Assembly (NCBI GenBank): GCA_037045045.1
Contig: JBAOHL010000003.1
Coordinates: 434,001 to 498,000 of the forward strand
Source of the DNA: Phosphoribacter sp037045045
Lineage (GTDB): Bacteria > Actinomycetota > Actinomycetes > Actinomycetales > Dermatophilaceae
DNA: 64,000 nt
Reading direction: 5' to 3'
A model generated the notes under the pieces. That model saw nothing but the letters and a program-made list of their open reading frames with translations. It was not told the origin of the DNA and searched no databases. Positions 11,395 through 19,791 of this stretch are shown here, in pieces (positions within the stretch are counted from its first letter, which is position 1; every line of letters begins with the position of its first letter). The position numbers and the translations under genes were made by a program.

Positions 11395-12286
11395 GCCCCG
11401 CCCCGGCGCGCAGGATCGCGAGGTCGCGCAGGGCCAGGGCAGCCTCCACGGGTTTACGCAGCGACCGGCGCAGACGGTCCCTGCCGGGGCTGATCGCGGC
11501 GTCCACGGACAGGAGCGTATGCCGTCGCACCCGCTTCCCCTCGGCGATGCAGACGACGATCCGCGACGACAGCGCGCCGAAGAGCATCGACGCGTACACG
11601 AGTTGGGCCAACCCGTCGGTGGCCGTGCCCGAGACGGCGGCGCGGGCCGCGACGAGCATTTCGACCGGGACCATGCGCATCGGGACGGCGCGGCGCATGA
11701 GCTCCCACGTCGACGCGTCGTCGATCTGCGCCCGGGTGATCGCCCCGTCGAACGGGCGGCGCGCTCCGGCCCGGTAGTCGTAGAAGCGGACGTACTGGGT
11801 GCCGGCCATGTCCCAGCCGCTGACGACCGGGCGCCCGAGCGCCGCGGCCGCCTCGTGCAGGAGCCACTTGGCGAGCCAGCCCGAGCGCTCGGTGACGTCG
11901 ACCCCGTCGATGACGACGTCCGCGGCTCGGACCAACGCCTCGACGTTCGCGGCGGTGATCCCGTCGGTGTCGACGAGCGTGCTCGCATGGGGGTTGATCG
12001 CCCGGATCCGGTCCGCGGCCACGGTCGCCTTGTTGCGTCCCACCTCGTCGAGGAAGGCGCTCTGGCGGTTGAGGTTGCTGACCTCGAAGTCGCCCGGCTC
12101 GGCGAGCAGGAAGTGCTGGACGCCGACCCGGACGAGGGGCTCGACCGCCGCGCCGCCCGTGGAACCACACCCGGCGACGAGGACGGTGAGCCGGCGCAGC
12201 CGCTCCTGCGCGGCGACGCTGATGAAGCCGGCGTTGCGCGTGGTGAGTTGTCGGTAGTAGGCGCTGTCGGGGGTCGTCGGGGCCAT
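11387..12286 (-). CDS. ThiF/HesA/MoeB-like (E1-type) adenylating enzyme
   Basis: 299 aa protein with an E1-like Rossmann fold: GCGSTGG (39-45), the arginine-finger strand NLNRQ (71-75), an adenylating lysine at about 86 and the aspartates of DVVIDGVD (123-130). I see no CxxC zinc pairs and no obvious catalytic cysteine, so it may only adenylate its substrate. No ubiquitin-like, ThiS/MoaD or precursor-peptide gene was found nearby. A TTG start 12 bases upstream is possible, but ATG 12286 has a GGGAG site five bases before it. The stop overlaps the MMPL start. Its place between an acyltransferase-like protein and an exporter suggests a role in activating a carboxylate, but this is inference. 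Confidence 0.8.
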   Translation of the reverse strand: MAPTTPDSAYYRQLTTRNAGFISVAAQERLRRLTVLVAGCGSTGGAAVEPLVRVGVQHFLLAEPGDFEVSNLNRQSAFLDEVGRNKATVAADRIRAINPHASTLVDTDGITAANVEALVRAADVVIDGVDVTERSGWLAKWLLHEAAAALGRPVVSGWDMAGTQYVRFYDYRAGARRPFDGAITRAQIDDASTWELMRRAVPMRMVPVEMLVAARAAVSGTATDGLAQLVYASMLFGALSSRIVVCIAEGKRVRRHTLLSVDAAISPGRDRLRRSLRKPVEAALALRDLAILRAGAGHG

Positions 12287-12367
12287 CGGCACTCCCAAGG
12301 GATCGGCGAAGTCAGGCGGGTCGGTGGGACCAGGGGCAGTCGGGACGGCACGCGATGATCCGCGGTG

Positions 12368-13987
12368 TCACCCGCAATCGGGGCGGCAGGCCCGCTGGCC
12401 CATGGCGTCGAGGAACACCGCGAGGACCTGGTCGGCGTTCTCGGCGCGGTACGTCGACCCGCCGGTCGCCCTGCTGATCGCGGCCAGGGCACCGGCGTCG
12501 GCATCGGGGCCGAAGGCGATGGTGATGACCGGGACGGGATGTGCCGATTGGCGCTCGGCCGTGAGCGTGCCGACGAGTTGGTCGACCGACATGACCTTCT
12601 CGGTGTCGGCTCCGTCGGACAGCACGACGACGGCGTTGACCCGCCCCTGGACCCAGCTGGCCTGGACCGCACGGACCGCTGCGAGCGTCGTCGAGTACAA
12701 GGCGGTGTCGCCCCCGGGGCGCAGCGCGGCCAGGCCCTCGCCAAGTCGTGCTCGGCCGGCCGGGTGCAGGGCCGTCGTCGGGACGACGTCGGTGTATGCC
12801 GCCCGCCCCGCGGCGGCGTCGGAGAAGGCCCACAGCCCTACGTGGGTGGTGTCCGGGTAGAGCGCCAGGCCCTTGCGGGCCGCCTCGCTGGCCACCGCCA
12901 ACCGGGAGGGGCCGCCGCTGCGGGGCCCGCCGATCCCCCAGGCCATCGATCCGGACACGTCGACGACGGCCAACAGGCGAGCGTCGAGTTTCACGGCTGC
13001 CAGGGTTCGTTCGGCCTGCTCCAGCGAGGTGCCATCCAGCCGTTGCGCACTCGCCGCTTCGGCGCCGTCGACGCCCCGATCGGCGGTGAGGTCGAAGCCA
13101 GGGCGACCTTGTGCGTCGCGGAAACCGGCCGAGCGGATGGCCGTCTGGGAGCTGGGCAGCGCGAGCAGGTCGAGGAAGGCCCCGGCTGCCGCCTGGACGG
13201 GTGGGACCTTACTCAACACGGCATACGGGTAGTCGTAGGTCGCCGTCGCGGGGTAGATGGCCAGCGGACCGTCGGCGCGCGGACCGGCGGCCCATACCGC
13301 CTGTTCGGGCACCGGGACGACCGCGGTCGGGTCGGAGGCAGCGGCGCGGACTCGCTCGGCCGCGGGGGCATCACTGCTCGTCGCGGCCCGCAGCAACCCC
13401 GCCAACGCGCCGCGTCCGTCCGGGCGCGCGGCCGTCGCCGCTTGCAGGGCGAGGATGGTGCCGACGCGTTCGGGCGACAGGCGCGCCGTTCCGAGTTGGA
13501 CGACCGGGCCGAGAGCGCCACTGGTCACCTGGGCGGCGAGATCGGAAACCGTAGGACGGCCGCCGGCATGCAGCCGCTGGGCCACGCTCTTCGACACGGC
13601 CAGCACGAGCGGGCTGGTGGCGATCGAGGGGGCGTCCAGCGCGGTGGCGATCCGCTCCTCCTTGGCCCGCGTCAGCCACAGCGTCGAGTCGGGGATCCAC
13701 ACGTCCGGGGGTCGGGCCGACCCGGTCTGCAACTGATCGAGGACGGTGGCGGGAGCGCTCGCCGTTACCGCGACGGCCAGACACGCGCGGTCGTCGGCGT
13801 TGAGGCGCTGGGCGAGGGTGGTGATGACCGCGGCGAGGTCCGGCGAGACGACGACGCGCAACGCCTGGCGTTGCTCGCAGGGGTCGTGAGACTGCGAGCG
13901 CAGGGTTTGGCCGACGAAGCCGGCAACGACGAGGACCACCGCGACCACCGAGGCGGCCACCGTCCACGTGGCTCGCCTAGCCGGCAC
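12368..13987 (-). CDS. membrane-anchored substrate-binding / von Willebrand factor A protein
   Basis: About 539 aa. One N-terminal hydrophobic segment (about 8-27, after PARR) suggests a signal anchor. An ABC-type extracellular substrate-binding region follows (LRVVVSPDLAAVITTLAQRL, PPDVWIPDSTLWL, TSPLVLAVSKSV). The C-terminal VWA domain (about 340-530) carries the MIDAS motif DVSGS at 343-347 and the second motif VVLSDGADT. VWA domains bind ligands or partner proteins through a metal ion outside the membrane. The start is uncertain: GTG 13987 overlaps the upstream stop by 11 bp, while GTG at 13996 and 14017 also fit. It sits inside the run with the acyltransferase-like and ThiF-like genes and may help secretion or surface assembly. 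Confidence 0.78.
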   Translation of the reverse strand: MPARRATWTVAASVVAVVLVVAGFVGQTLRSQSHDPCEQRQALRVVVSPDLAAVITTLAQRLNADDRACLAVAVTASAPATVLDQLQTGSARPPDVWIPDSTLWLTRAKEERIATALDAPSIATSPLVLAVSKSVAQRLHAGGRPTVSDLAAQVTSGALGPVVQLGTARLSPERVGTILALQAATAARPDGRGALAGLLRAATSSDAPAAERVRAAASDPTAVVPVPEQAVWAAGPRADGPLAIYPATATYDYPYAVLSKVPPVQAAAGAFLDLLALPSSQTAIRSAGFRDAQGRPGFDLTADRGVDGAEAASAQRLDGTSLEQAERTLAAVKLDARLLAVVDVSGSMAWGIGGPRSGGPSRLAVASEAARKGLALYPDTTHVGLWAFSDAAAGRAAYTDVVPTTALHPAGRARLGEGLAALRPGGDTALYSTTLAAVRAVQASWVQGRVNAVVVLSDGADTEKVMSVDQLVGTLTAERQSAHPVPVITIAFGPDADAGALAAISRATGGSTYRAENADQVLAVFLDAMGQRACRPDCG

Positions 13988-14894
13988 GACTGGCACCCCG
14001 CACCCGAGTGAGCGCACCGGGGCGGGCTGCGGATGCCGCAGCGGCGGCCCGGAACAGGTCCTGGGACGAGAGCATCTCGGCCATCATCGAGGTGCGGTCG
14101 GCGATCATGTCGGCGTCGATGTGCGAGACGAAGGGCTTCACGGCATCGCGGTTGGTGTAGGCGTGCCGCAGGAGATCGTGCTCGGACACCACCGGAGCGG
14201 TGCCCTCGATGATCTGGACCGGTAGCCCGGCCAGCAAGAGGTGGCGCAAGGCACCTCGCTCCTCGACGTCGCCGACGAGCGTCGCCACCGGGGTCGAGGC
14301 TGCCGCGGCGGCGTGGCACAGGCCGTAGAGCAGTTCGAGGGACACTCGCATCCGCTGGACTCGATCGGTCATCGAACGGGCGTGGACGAACCGCTTGAGT
14401 TCGCGAACATGCAGGCTCGTCACGCCAGGCTCGGCCGGGATGTGTTCGAAGATGTTGATGCCGTGGGCGAGCTCGACGGGGAAACGCGCTCGGCGCGGGT
14501 CGAGCAGGTCCCACGACCGCTCGTCGCCGTTCGTGGCGAGGGTGACGTAACCGAGAATCTGCCCGTCCGGCGCGAGGGTGAGCACGTGTTGGTCGTCGTC
14601 GTGGACCGAGTGCACGGGCTCGCAGAACGCGGCCCGGTAGTAGGCGACGTCCCGGCAGATCCAGCCCAACTGCAGGTACTGGGCGAACCGGAACCCCTGC
14701 AGGCCGATGAGGTAGCGATGCGGCAGGTCGCGGGTGGCCAGGGCCACGGTCGTCAGGCCGTCGCCCCGGGTGATCCGATGGCTGAACCGATCGGGCCCGA
14801 CGGCGGCGAGCAGGTTCCCGTAGCGCAGGTCCCGGTGCGCGGAGATGACGTCGTCGGCATACCGGCTCGTGGTGTCGAGACTGGGGTCGCACAT
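13977..14894 (-). CDS. GNAT-fold acyltransferase resembling LuxI / N-acyl amino acid synthase (FeeM) proteins
   Basis: 305 aa protein that I cannot assign to a named family with certainty. The segment FRFAQYLQLGWICRDVAYYR (68-87) resembles the N-terminal substrate region of autoinducer-synthase-like acyltransferases. It is followed by a GNAT-type strand (HVLTLAPDGQILGYVTLAT, 103-121), a VRELKRFVHA strand (163-172) like the E-x-[SK]-R-[FL]-V motif of LuxI/FeeM proteins, and a helix plus LVGDVEERGALRHLLLAG typical of the fold's end. Such enzymes join an acyl chain to an amino acid or a homoserine derivative. A GGAG site precedes ATG 14894. It is 36 bp downstream of an acyl-CoA dehydrogenase. 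A plain GNAT of other function remains possible. Confidence 0.55.
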   Translation of the reverse strand: MCDPSLDTTSRYADDVISAHRDLRYGNLLAAVGPDRFSHRITRGDGLTTVALATRDLPHRYLIGLQGFRFAQYLQLGWICRDVAYYRAAFCEPVHSVHDDDQHVLTLAPDGQILGYVTLATNGDERSWDLLDPRRARFPVELAHGINIFEHIPAEPGVTSLHVRELKRFVHARSMTDRVQRMRVSLELLYGLCHAAAAASTPVATLVGDVEERGALRHLLLAGLPVQIIEGTAPVVSEHDLLRHAYTNRDAVKPFVSHIDADMIADRTSMMAEMLSSQDLFRAAAAASAARPGALTRVRGASRAG

Positions 14895-14930
14895 CGTGGG
14901 CTCCTCGTTCGTCGTGGCCGACGGGCCAGG

Positions 14931-16154
14931 TCAGAAGTCGTCGACTTGGTACAAGGACTCGGCCACCGCCAGCGCGAGGACCTCGGGCGTGCCTTCGTAG
15001 ATGCGCGAGCCGAGGGCGTCGCGCAGCCGCTTCTCCATCCCGTGTTCGCGCAGGTAGCCGCGGGCCCCCATGAGGCCCATCGCCTCGGTGGCGACCTCGA
15101 TGGCGACCTGGTCCGCGAACAGCTTCGCGGTGGCCGTTTCGTACACGGGCGCCGGGATCTCGGTGTCTGCGAGGTATGCCGCGCGCAGGTAGAGCATCCG
15201 GGAGGCCTCGACCTTCGCCGACATCTCGGCGAGCTTGCGGGCGGTGAACTGGTGCTGCCAGAGCGGCAGGCCTCCCTGGATCCGCTCCCCCGCCCAGGCG
15301 ACGGCCTGCTCGAGGGCGCCGCGGGCCACGCCGGTGGCGATCGCCGCCACGGCCGCCCGGGCCATGTTCATCTGCTGGATGTTGACATAGACACCGCCGC
15401 CCTCGCCGCCGACGACGTTCTCCACGGGCACCTGCACGTCCTCGAAATGCAGTTCGGTGCCGAGGCAGGTGCGGTAGCCCATCTTGTCCGCGATGGCGCC
15501 GCGGGTGATGCCGGGGCTGTCCAGGGGCACGACGAAGCAGGTGAGCATCGAGGCGCCCTCGTGGCCCTGCATGTTCGCAAACACGGTGCCGTACCGGGCG
15601 ACCATCCCGTTGGTGATGAACTTCTTGTCCCCGTTGAGCACGTAGTGGTCACCGACGCGGACCGCCTGCATGACGTGGCGCGCGAACTGCGCGTTTTCGG
15701 GAATGAGCAGGTCGCAGCCGGCCTGGTCCTCGGTGATGGCGTTGCAGGCCAGGACGACCGCATCCCCCGCGAACAGCGGCAGGAACCTCGCCTGCAGCCG
15801 CGGGTCGCCGGACAACAGGATGGGGGCCTGGCCGAGCATCGTCGCGCCGAACACGAGCGCCATGCCGGCGTCGACCGCGGCGAGCTCCTCGAGGACGACG
15901 GCGACGCCGAACTCCCCGTATCCCAGCCCGCCGAACTGCTTGGGGACGACGAGCCGAGTCAGCCCGAGGTCGTGGCCCTCTTGGACGAGATCCCAGTCGA
16001 ACTCCTCGGCCGGCGCCTCGTCGAGGCGCCGAACGGCGGGCGCGACGCGCTCGCGTACCCACTCGCGCACGCGGTCGCGCAACGCCTCGACGTGGGTCGG
16101 CAGGGTGGTGAGGGTGGGGATGTCGAGCGGGCGCTCGATGGCGGCGACGGCCAC
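14931..16154 (-). CDS. acyl-CoA dehydrogenase family protein
   Basis: 407 aa, the normal length for medium-chain-type acyl-CoA dehydrogenases. The family motifs are present: NAITEDQAGCD in the FAD-binding beta domain, GDKKFITNG, and a C-terminal catalytic-base segment IYEGTPEV with E387. It introduces an alpha-beta double bond into an acyl thioester using FAD. The start is a GTG with an AGGAG site seven bases before it. It lies 111 bp downstream of the SCP2-like gene and 36 bp upstream of the FeeM-like gene. The fee clusters known from soil DNA also pair an acyl-CoA dehydrogenase with an N-acyl amino acid synthase, so it may tailor the acyl chain. Confidence 0.9.
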   Translation of the reverse strand: MAVAAIERPLDIPTLTTLPTHVEALRDRVREWVRERVAPAVRRLDEAPAEEFDWDLVQEGHDLGLTRLVVPKQFGGLGYGEFGVAVVLEELAAVDAGMALVFGATMLGQAPILLSGDPRLQARFLPLFAGDAVVLACNAITEDQAGCDLLIPENAQFARHVMQAVRVGDHYVLNGDKKFITNGMVARYGTVFANMQGHEGASMLTCFVVPLDSPGITRGAIADKMGYRTCLGTELHFEDVQVPVENVVGGEGGGVYVNIQQMNMARAAVAAIATGVARGALEQAVAWAGERIQGGLPLWQHQFTARKLAEMSAKVEASRMLYLRAAYLADTEIPAPVYETATAKLFADQVAIEVATEAMGLMGARGYLREHGMEKRLRDALGSRIYEGTPEVLALAVAESLYQVDDF

Positions 16155-16265
16155 GGGGTGCTCCTGGGAGGGTGCGGTGGTGTGGGTCTCGGTACGGTTC
16201 GGCGCAGTGCCGGTGGGGATGTCGTGTCAGGACGGCGGGAATGGGGATGCCGCGCCGGATCGTGC

Positions 16266-16658
16266 TCAGGCGGCGGCGTCGGTGACCGCGGCGACGATGG
16301 CCGGGTACCGGTCGAACGCGGGCTGCAACAGCGGCACGAATTCGATGACCTTGGCAACGCTGCCTTTGATACGGATCTTGCGGGTGGCCAAGGCGATCGG
16401 CATGAGCAGCCGACCCGACCAGAGCGCGTCCGCAGTGGCGCAGGACATCGCGATCGTCAGGGACGGCTGGTGCGGAGTCTGGTCGACGTACACGCCGCTG
16501 CCGTCGACGAAGACGGTGAGTTCGGGGTCGCTGTGCCGGAACAGGACCGACAGTCCCTCGGACTGGAAGGTGGAGGCGAACGTCGGGTCCTCCAGGAGGA
16601 TCTCGAACAGCCGACTGAAGACCGTGGCGGCCTGGTCCTTGGTGACGAAGGGTGACAT
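16266..16658 (-). CDS. SCP2 sterol-carrier-like lipid-binding protein
   Basis: 130 aa single-domain protein. The pattern of alternating strands (LSVLFRHSDPELTVFVDG, PSLTIAMSCATADALWSG) followed by KIRIKGSVAKVIEFVPLLQPAF is typical of the SCP2 fold, in which a helix after the sheet forms a hydrophobic lipid or acyl-CoA tunnel. The K-I-x-x-x-G-[ND]-hydrophobic turn is recognisable as IKGSVAK. It is the first gene of the minus-strand run and is divergent from the SnoaL-like gene at 16811, with a 152 bp shared upstream region. It probably presents an acyl or lipid substrate to the downstream enzymes. Confidence 0.75.
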   Translation of the reverse strand: MSPFVTKDQAATVFSRLFEILLEDPTFASTFQSEGLSVLFRHSDPELTVFVDGSGVYVDQTPHQPSLTIAMSCATADALWSGRLLMPIALATRKIRIKGSVAKVIEFVPLLQPAFDRYPAIVAAVTDAAA

Positions 16659-16810
16659 GTGGGCTCCTCGTGGGGCGACGGGGTGCAGACATCCGGAAGG
16701 AGGTGTCGACCCAGCGGCGAAAATACGTCCGAGAACACCCGATTCGGAGGTATCTCAACGGTCGCTGGCGGCTCCTTCGCCCAGATCGACCCGTCTGTCA
16801 AGGAGCCGCC

Positions 16811-17410
16811 GTGATCCCCACCGCTGAGCCTGCCGTGGACGAAATCGCCGAGGACGACACCGCCGAGTTCGGCCGCTCGGCCGAATTGCTGCCCCACGAA
16901 CGGGCCAACCTCGCCACCATCGAGACGGTGTTCCCGCTGTGGAACCGTCGCGACGTCGAGGCCATCGTCGCCCACTACGCCGAGGACATCGTCTGGCACA
17001 ACGTCGCGATGGGCGAGGTGCTGCGCGGCAAGGCGCAGGTGCGGGCCTTCCTCGAATCACTGTTCGCCGCGCTGCCCGACCTCACCATCGAGGTCACCCT
17101 GCGCGTCCCCCGCGGCAGCTTCGTCGCCGAGGAGTACCTCATCCGCGGCACCCACGAGGGTCCGATGTTCGGCCTGCCGGCAACCGGCCGCCGGGTCGAG
17201 ATCCCCGCGGTGAGCATGCTGCGGATGTCCGACGGGATCCTCGTCGAGGACCACTTCTACTTCGACTCCGGCACGGTCATGCGCCAGATGGGCTTGCTAC
17301 CGGACGCGAGCGCCGCGCAGTCGTTCGGCGGCCGGCTCGTGCTCGGGGTCGCGGCCGCGTGGCGCCGCCAGGGTTCGCGCCGGCGGGCCCGCCGCCGCGA
17401 GCGCCACTGA
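16811..17410 (+). CDS. SnoaL/NTF2-like protein (polyketide-cyclase-like fold)
   Basis: 199 aa protein with a SnoaL-like core at about 45-165: WNRRDVEAIVAHYAEDIVWHN, the loop GEVLRGKAQVRAFLESLF, GPMFGLPATGRRVEIP and a closing VEDHFYFDSGTVMRQMG. This cone-shaped fold binds small hydrophobic molecules or catalyses isomerisation or hydration; the reaction is not predictable here. The frame is open further upstream, but GTG 16811 has an AAGGAG site six bases before it and no family homology lies upstream. The C-terminus is a basic RRQGSRRRARRRER tail. It is divergent from the SCP2 gene and converges on the AMP-ligase gene. Confidence 0.82.
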   Translation: MIPTAEPAVDEIAEDDTAEFGRSAELLPHERANLATIETVFPLWNRRDVEAIVAHYAEDIVWHNVAMGEVLRGKAQVRAFLESLFAALPDLTIEVTLRVPRGSFVAEEYLIRGTHEGPMFGLPATGRRVEIPAVSMLRMSDGILVEDHFYFDSGTVMRQMGLLPDASAAQSFGGRLVLGVAAAWRRQGSRRRARRRERH

Positions 17411-17464
17411 CCACCGCGAGCACCGGCCGTGTCCAGAGCGGGGCTGCGATTCGCCGAATGGACG

Positions 17465-17503
17465 CCGGAGGCGATCGACGGGTCAGCCGTCGGTCGCCTC
17501 CGG
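17465..17503. terminator. strong hairpin between convergent genes, overlapping the ligase stop codon
   Basis: A 17-bp stem with a single G-T mismatch position: left arm CCGGAGGCGATCGACGG (17465-17481), right arm CCGTCGGTCGCCTCCGG (17487-17503), loop of five bases. The TGA stop of the minus-strand ligase lies in the loop, so the arm also encodes its last residues (EATDG). It lacks a clear T-tract, as is common for high-GC actinobacterial terminators, and can serve both converging transcripts. Confidence 0.7.
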
Positions 17504-18973
17504 AGCTAAGGGATCTTGCGTGAGGACCTCGACCCGCCGGGGCACCAGGGCCGGACCGAGTTGTGCCGCAGCTGCCGCGCGCAGTGCCGCGGGCTGCGGC
17601 AGTACCCCGCCGGCACGGACGACGACGGTAGCCACGAGCCGGGAACCGAACCGGTCGTCCGGCTCCGAATCCACCCGCGCGGCCACGACGTGCGGCCAGG
17701 CCAGTAGCCAGTCCCGCAAGGCCACCGGGTCGACGGTCTCACCGCCGCTGACCCGCAGACCGTCCGCGCGTCCGAGGACGTGCACGAACCCCGCGGCGTC
17801 GACGAGGCCACGATCGCCCGAGAACGTCGCGCCGGAGCCCATCGGCGAGCGCACGACGAGACGTCCGGCGACCCCCCGAGGGACGACCTGCCCACTCTCG
17901 TCGACGACCCGGACGCGCACCCCCGGCATCGGTCGGCCCACCGTACCGGGCGCGCGGTGGCGGTCCCTAGGGGTCGCGAGGCACACGGTGCCGATCTCGG
18001 TGGCGCCGTAGGCGTTTCCCACCCCGGCGCCGGTATGCCGGGTGAGCCGGGCGGCGATCGACTCACCGAGTCGGTCCGATCCGGACAGCACGACGGCGAC
18101 CCGTGGCGCGCTGAGCCCACCGTCGAGCGCGTCGGCCAGGTCGGCGAGTTGCACCGGAACCCCGCTGAGCACGTCGTATCGGTCCATGCCGACCGCACCG
18201 AGCGCGCGGCCCACAGCTGCCCCGGACAAGGACACGAAGGTCCCCCCGAGACCCAGCGTCCCGGCCAGCAGGCCGAATCCATGCCCGTGGTCGACCGAGG
18301 CGAACGAGCCCACCACGGGCCTGGCCACTGCGGGCAGCGACCCCACCAGCCCGAGCAGCTGTCCCGCAGCGCGCAGCCCGGTCCGTGCGCGCACCGACTT
18401 GGCCGCTCCGGTGGTGCCCGAAGTGGAGAACGTCAGGGTCCCCCGACCAGGGCCCGCCCGCCCGCCCGTCGGCCCGCTGCCCCACCCCGGAACCACCAGG
18501 TGATCGGGCCCGACAGCGTCCCGGCTCTGCAGGAGTGCGGCACCGGGGCTGTCGGCCAGCGCCGCAGCCACCCCACGGCCACCGGACCGTCGCCCGACCA
18601 CGGACACTGCCAAACCACGGGCCAGGCCGGCCAGGACGGCAACGGCGAGGTCGCGGTCGGCATCGAGGTGCACGACGAGCGATCCCGAGCCCGGCAATCG
18701 GCCGGCTCGTTCGTGCACGGCCTCGGCCAGGGCGGCATACGTGAGGGAGCCGTCGGGGTCCACCCAGGCGAGCCGGTCAGGCGTGGCCAATGCGCGCGCC
18801 GCGACGACGCCGGCCAGCGAGAGTCCGCCGGCGGCATACCCGCCGCGCAGCGCTCCTGTTGACCTCGGCAGGCTCTGCACGGCCCGGCGCAGCCCTCGGT
18901 AGGCAGGTCGACACGAACCCCGCACGTCCGAGGGCGCCGCGACTCCGCCCCGCCCGGGCGCAACGGCCGACAC
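17483..18973 (-). CDS. AMP-dependent acyl-CoA synthetase / ligase
   Basis: 496 aa ANL-superfamily enzyme that activates a carboxylate as acyl-AMP and then usually as a CoA thioester. The phosphate loop is TFSTSGTTGAAKSV (181-194), the A5 motif NAYGATEIGT follows in mid-protein, and RADGLRVSGGETVDP matches the hinge segment. The final-domain catalytic lysine expected near the C-terminus is not evident in LDPLAPEATDG, so activity on the thioester half-reaction is uncertain. The GTG start at 18973 lies one base after the SDR stop, so the two are coupled. Its size and the divergent GG-rich N-terminus resemble short ligases of the O-succinylbenzoate-CoA group, but the substrate is unknown. Confidence 0.8.
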   Translation of the reverse strand: MSAVAPGRGGVAAPSDVRGSCRPAYRGLRRAVQSLPRSTGALRGGYAAGGLSLAGVVAARALATPDRLAWVDPDGSLTYAALAEAVHERAGRLPGSGSLVVHLDADRDLAVAVLAGLARGLAVSVVGRRSGGRGVAAALADSPGAALLQSRDAVGPDHLVVPGWGSGPTGGRAGPGRGTLTFSTSGTTGAAKSVRARTGLRAAGQLLGLVGSLPAVARPVVGSFASVDHGHGFGLLAGTLGLGGTFVSLSGAAVGRALGAVGMDRYDVLSGVPVQLADLADALDGGLSAPRVAVVLSGSDRLGESIAARLTRHTGAGVGNAYGATEIGTVCLATPRDRHRAPGTVGRPMPGVRVRVVDESGQVVPRGVAGRLVVRSPMGSGATFSGDRGLVDAAGFVHVLGRADGLRVSGGETVDPVALRDWLLAWPHVVAARVDSEPDDRFGSRLVATVVVRAGGVLPQPAALRAAAAAQLGPALVPRRVEVLTQDPLAPEATDG

Positions 18974-18974
18974 G

Positions 18975-19784
18975 TCAGCGCCCCTGGGGCCGTCGACGCA
19001 TCGAGAACCGCCCGACGAGGCGGGCCGAGGCGATCGGCGCGGCCGCGGTGAGGACCTGAGCCGGACGAGCCCACCACGGCGAGAGCTGCGCCGGGCGGTC
19101 GACGACGGCGCGGCACACCCAACGAGCGGCCCGCTCCGGGGACATCGCCAGCGGGGGCCTGGGCCCGTACACCGGCCGCACCATGGGGGTGTCGACGAGC
19201 GGGAACTCGATGATCGTCGTCGCGATGCCGCGGCCGCGTAGCTCCGGTCCGACACAGCGCAGCCAGACGTCGAAGGCGGCCTTGGAGGCGCAGTACGGGC
19301 TCCAGCCGGGCAGCGGCACCCGGGCGTTGACCGTCGTCACGCCGACGACGTGCCCGCTGCCCCGGTCGGCCATGGGGCGCAGGAAGGGCAACAGGAACGC
19401 CACCGCCCCGAGGTAGTTGACCCCGGCGGTGCGCTCGATGGCGTCGAACCGGTCGACGTAGTCGAGCACGCCGCGCGACATGGACTGCCCGGCGTTGGCG
19501 ACGACAACGTCCGGTATGCCGTGCTCGCTCACCACGGCGCGAGCGCAGGCAGCCGCCGCGACGGTGTCGCGCAGGTCCACGGCATACGTGGCGACCTCGC
19601 TGCCGAGGGCCCGGGCGTCGGCGGCAACCTGCTCGAGCAGAGACTCGCGCCGGGCCACGACGACCAGCCGCGCCCCGGCCGGCGCCAACATCTGCACGCT
19701 CGCCCGGCCGATCCCGCTGGAGGCGCCCGTGACGACGACAAGCCGGCCGGCCACTGCGGACCGGGCCCGAGCGACGACGTCCAT
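18975..19784 (-). CDS. short-chain dehydrogenase/reductase (SDR)
   Basis: 269 aa classical SDR. The cofactor loop is TGASSGIG (19-26), NAG lies at 97-99, N123 is in GVNYLG, and the catalytic YxxxK is Y164-C-A-S-K168. The position 13 residues before the tyrosine, normally the catalytic Ser, is Thr151 (preceded by Thr150), which is unusual. The C-terminal half contains an extended lipid-facing segment (PWWARPAQVLTAAAP), as in membrane-associated SDRs. The promoter appears leaderless: TAGGCT on the minus strand, seven bases before the ATG. It is immediately followed by the ligase gene, so together they may reduce and activate one acyl or keto substrate. Confidence 0.87.
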   Translation of the reverse strand: MDVVARARSAVAGRLVVVTGASSGIGRASVQMLAPAGARLVVVARRESLLEQVAADARALGSEVATYAVDLRDTVAAAACARAVVSEHGIPDVVVANAGQSMSRGVLDYVDRFDAIERTAGVNYLGAVAFLLPFLRPMADRGSGHVVGVTTVNARVPLPGWSPYCASKAAFDVWLRCVGPELRGRGIATTIIEFPLVDTPMVRPVYGPRPPLAMSPERAARWVCRAVVDRPAQLSPWWARPAQVLTAAAPIASARLVGRFSMRRRPQGR

Positions 19785-19791
19785 GCCCGTC

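Noticed and set aside
11387..12298. TTG start at 12298 for the ThiF-like gene
   Set aside because: The ATG at 12286 has a well-placed GGGAG site formed partly by the codons following the TTG.
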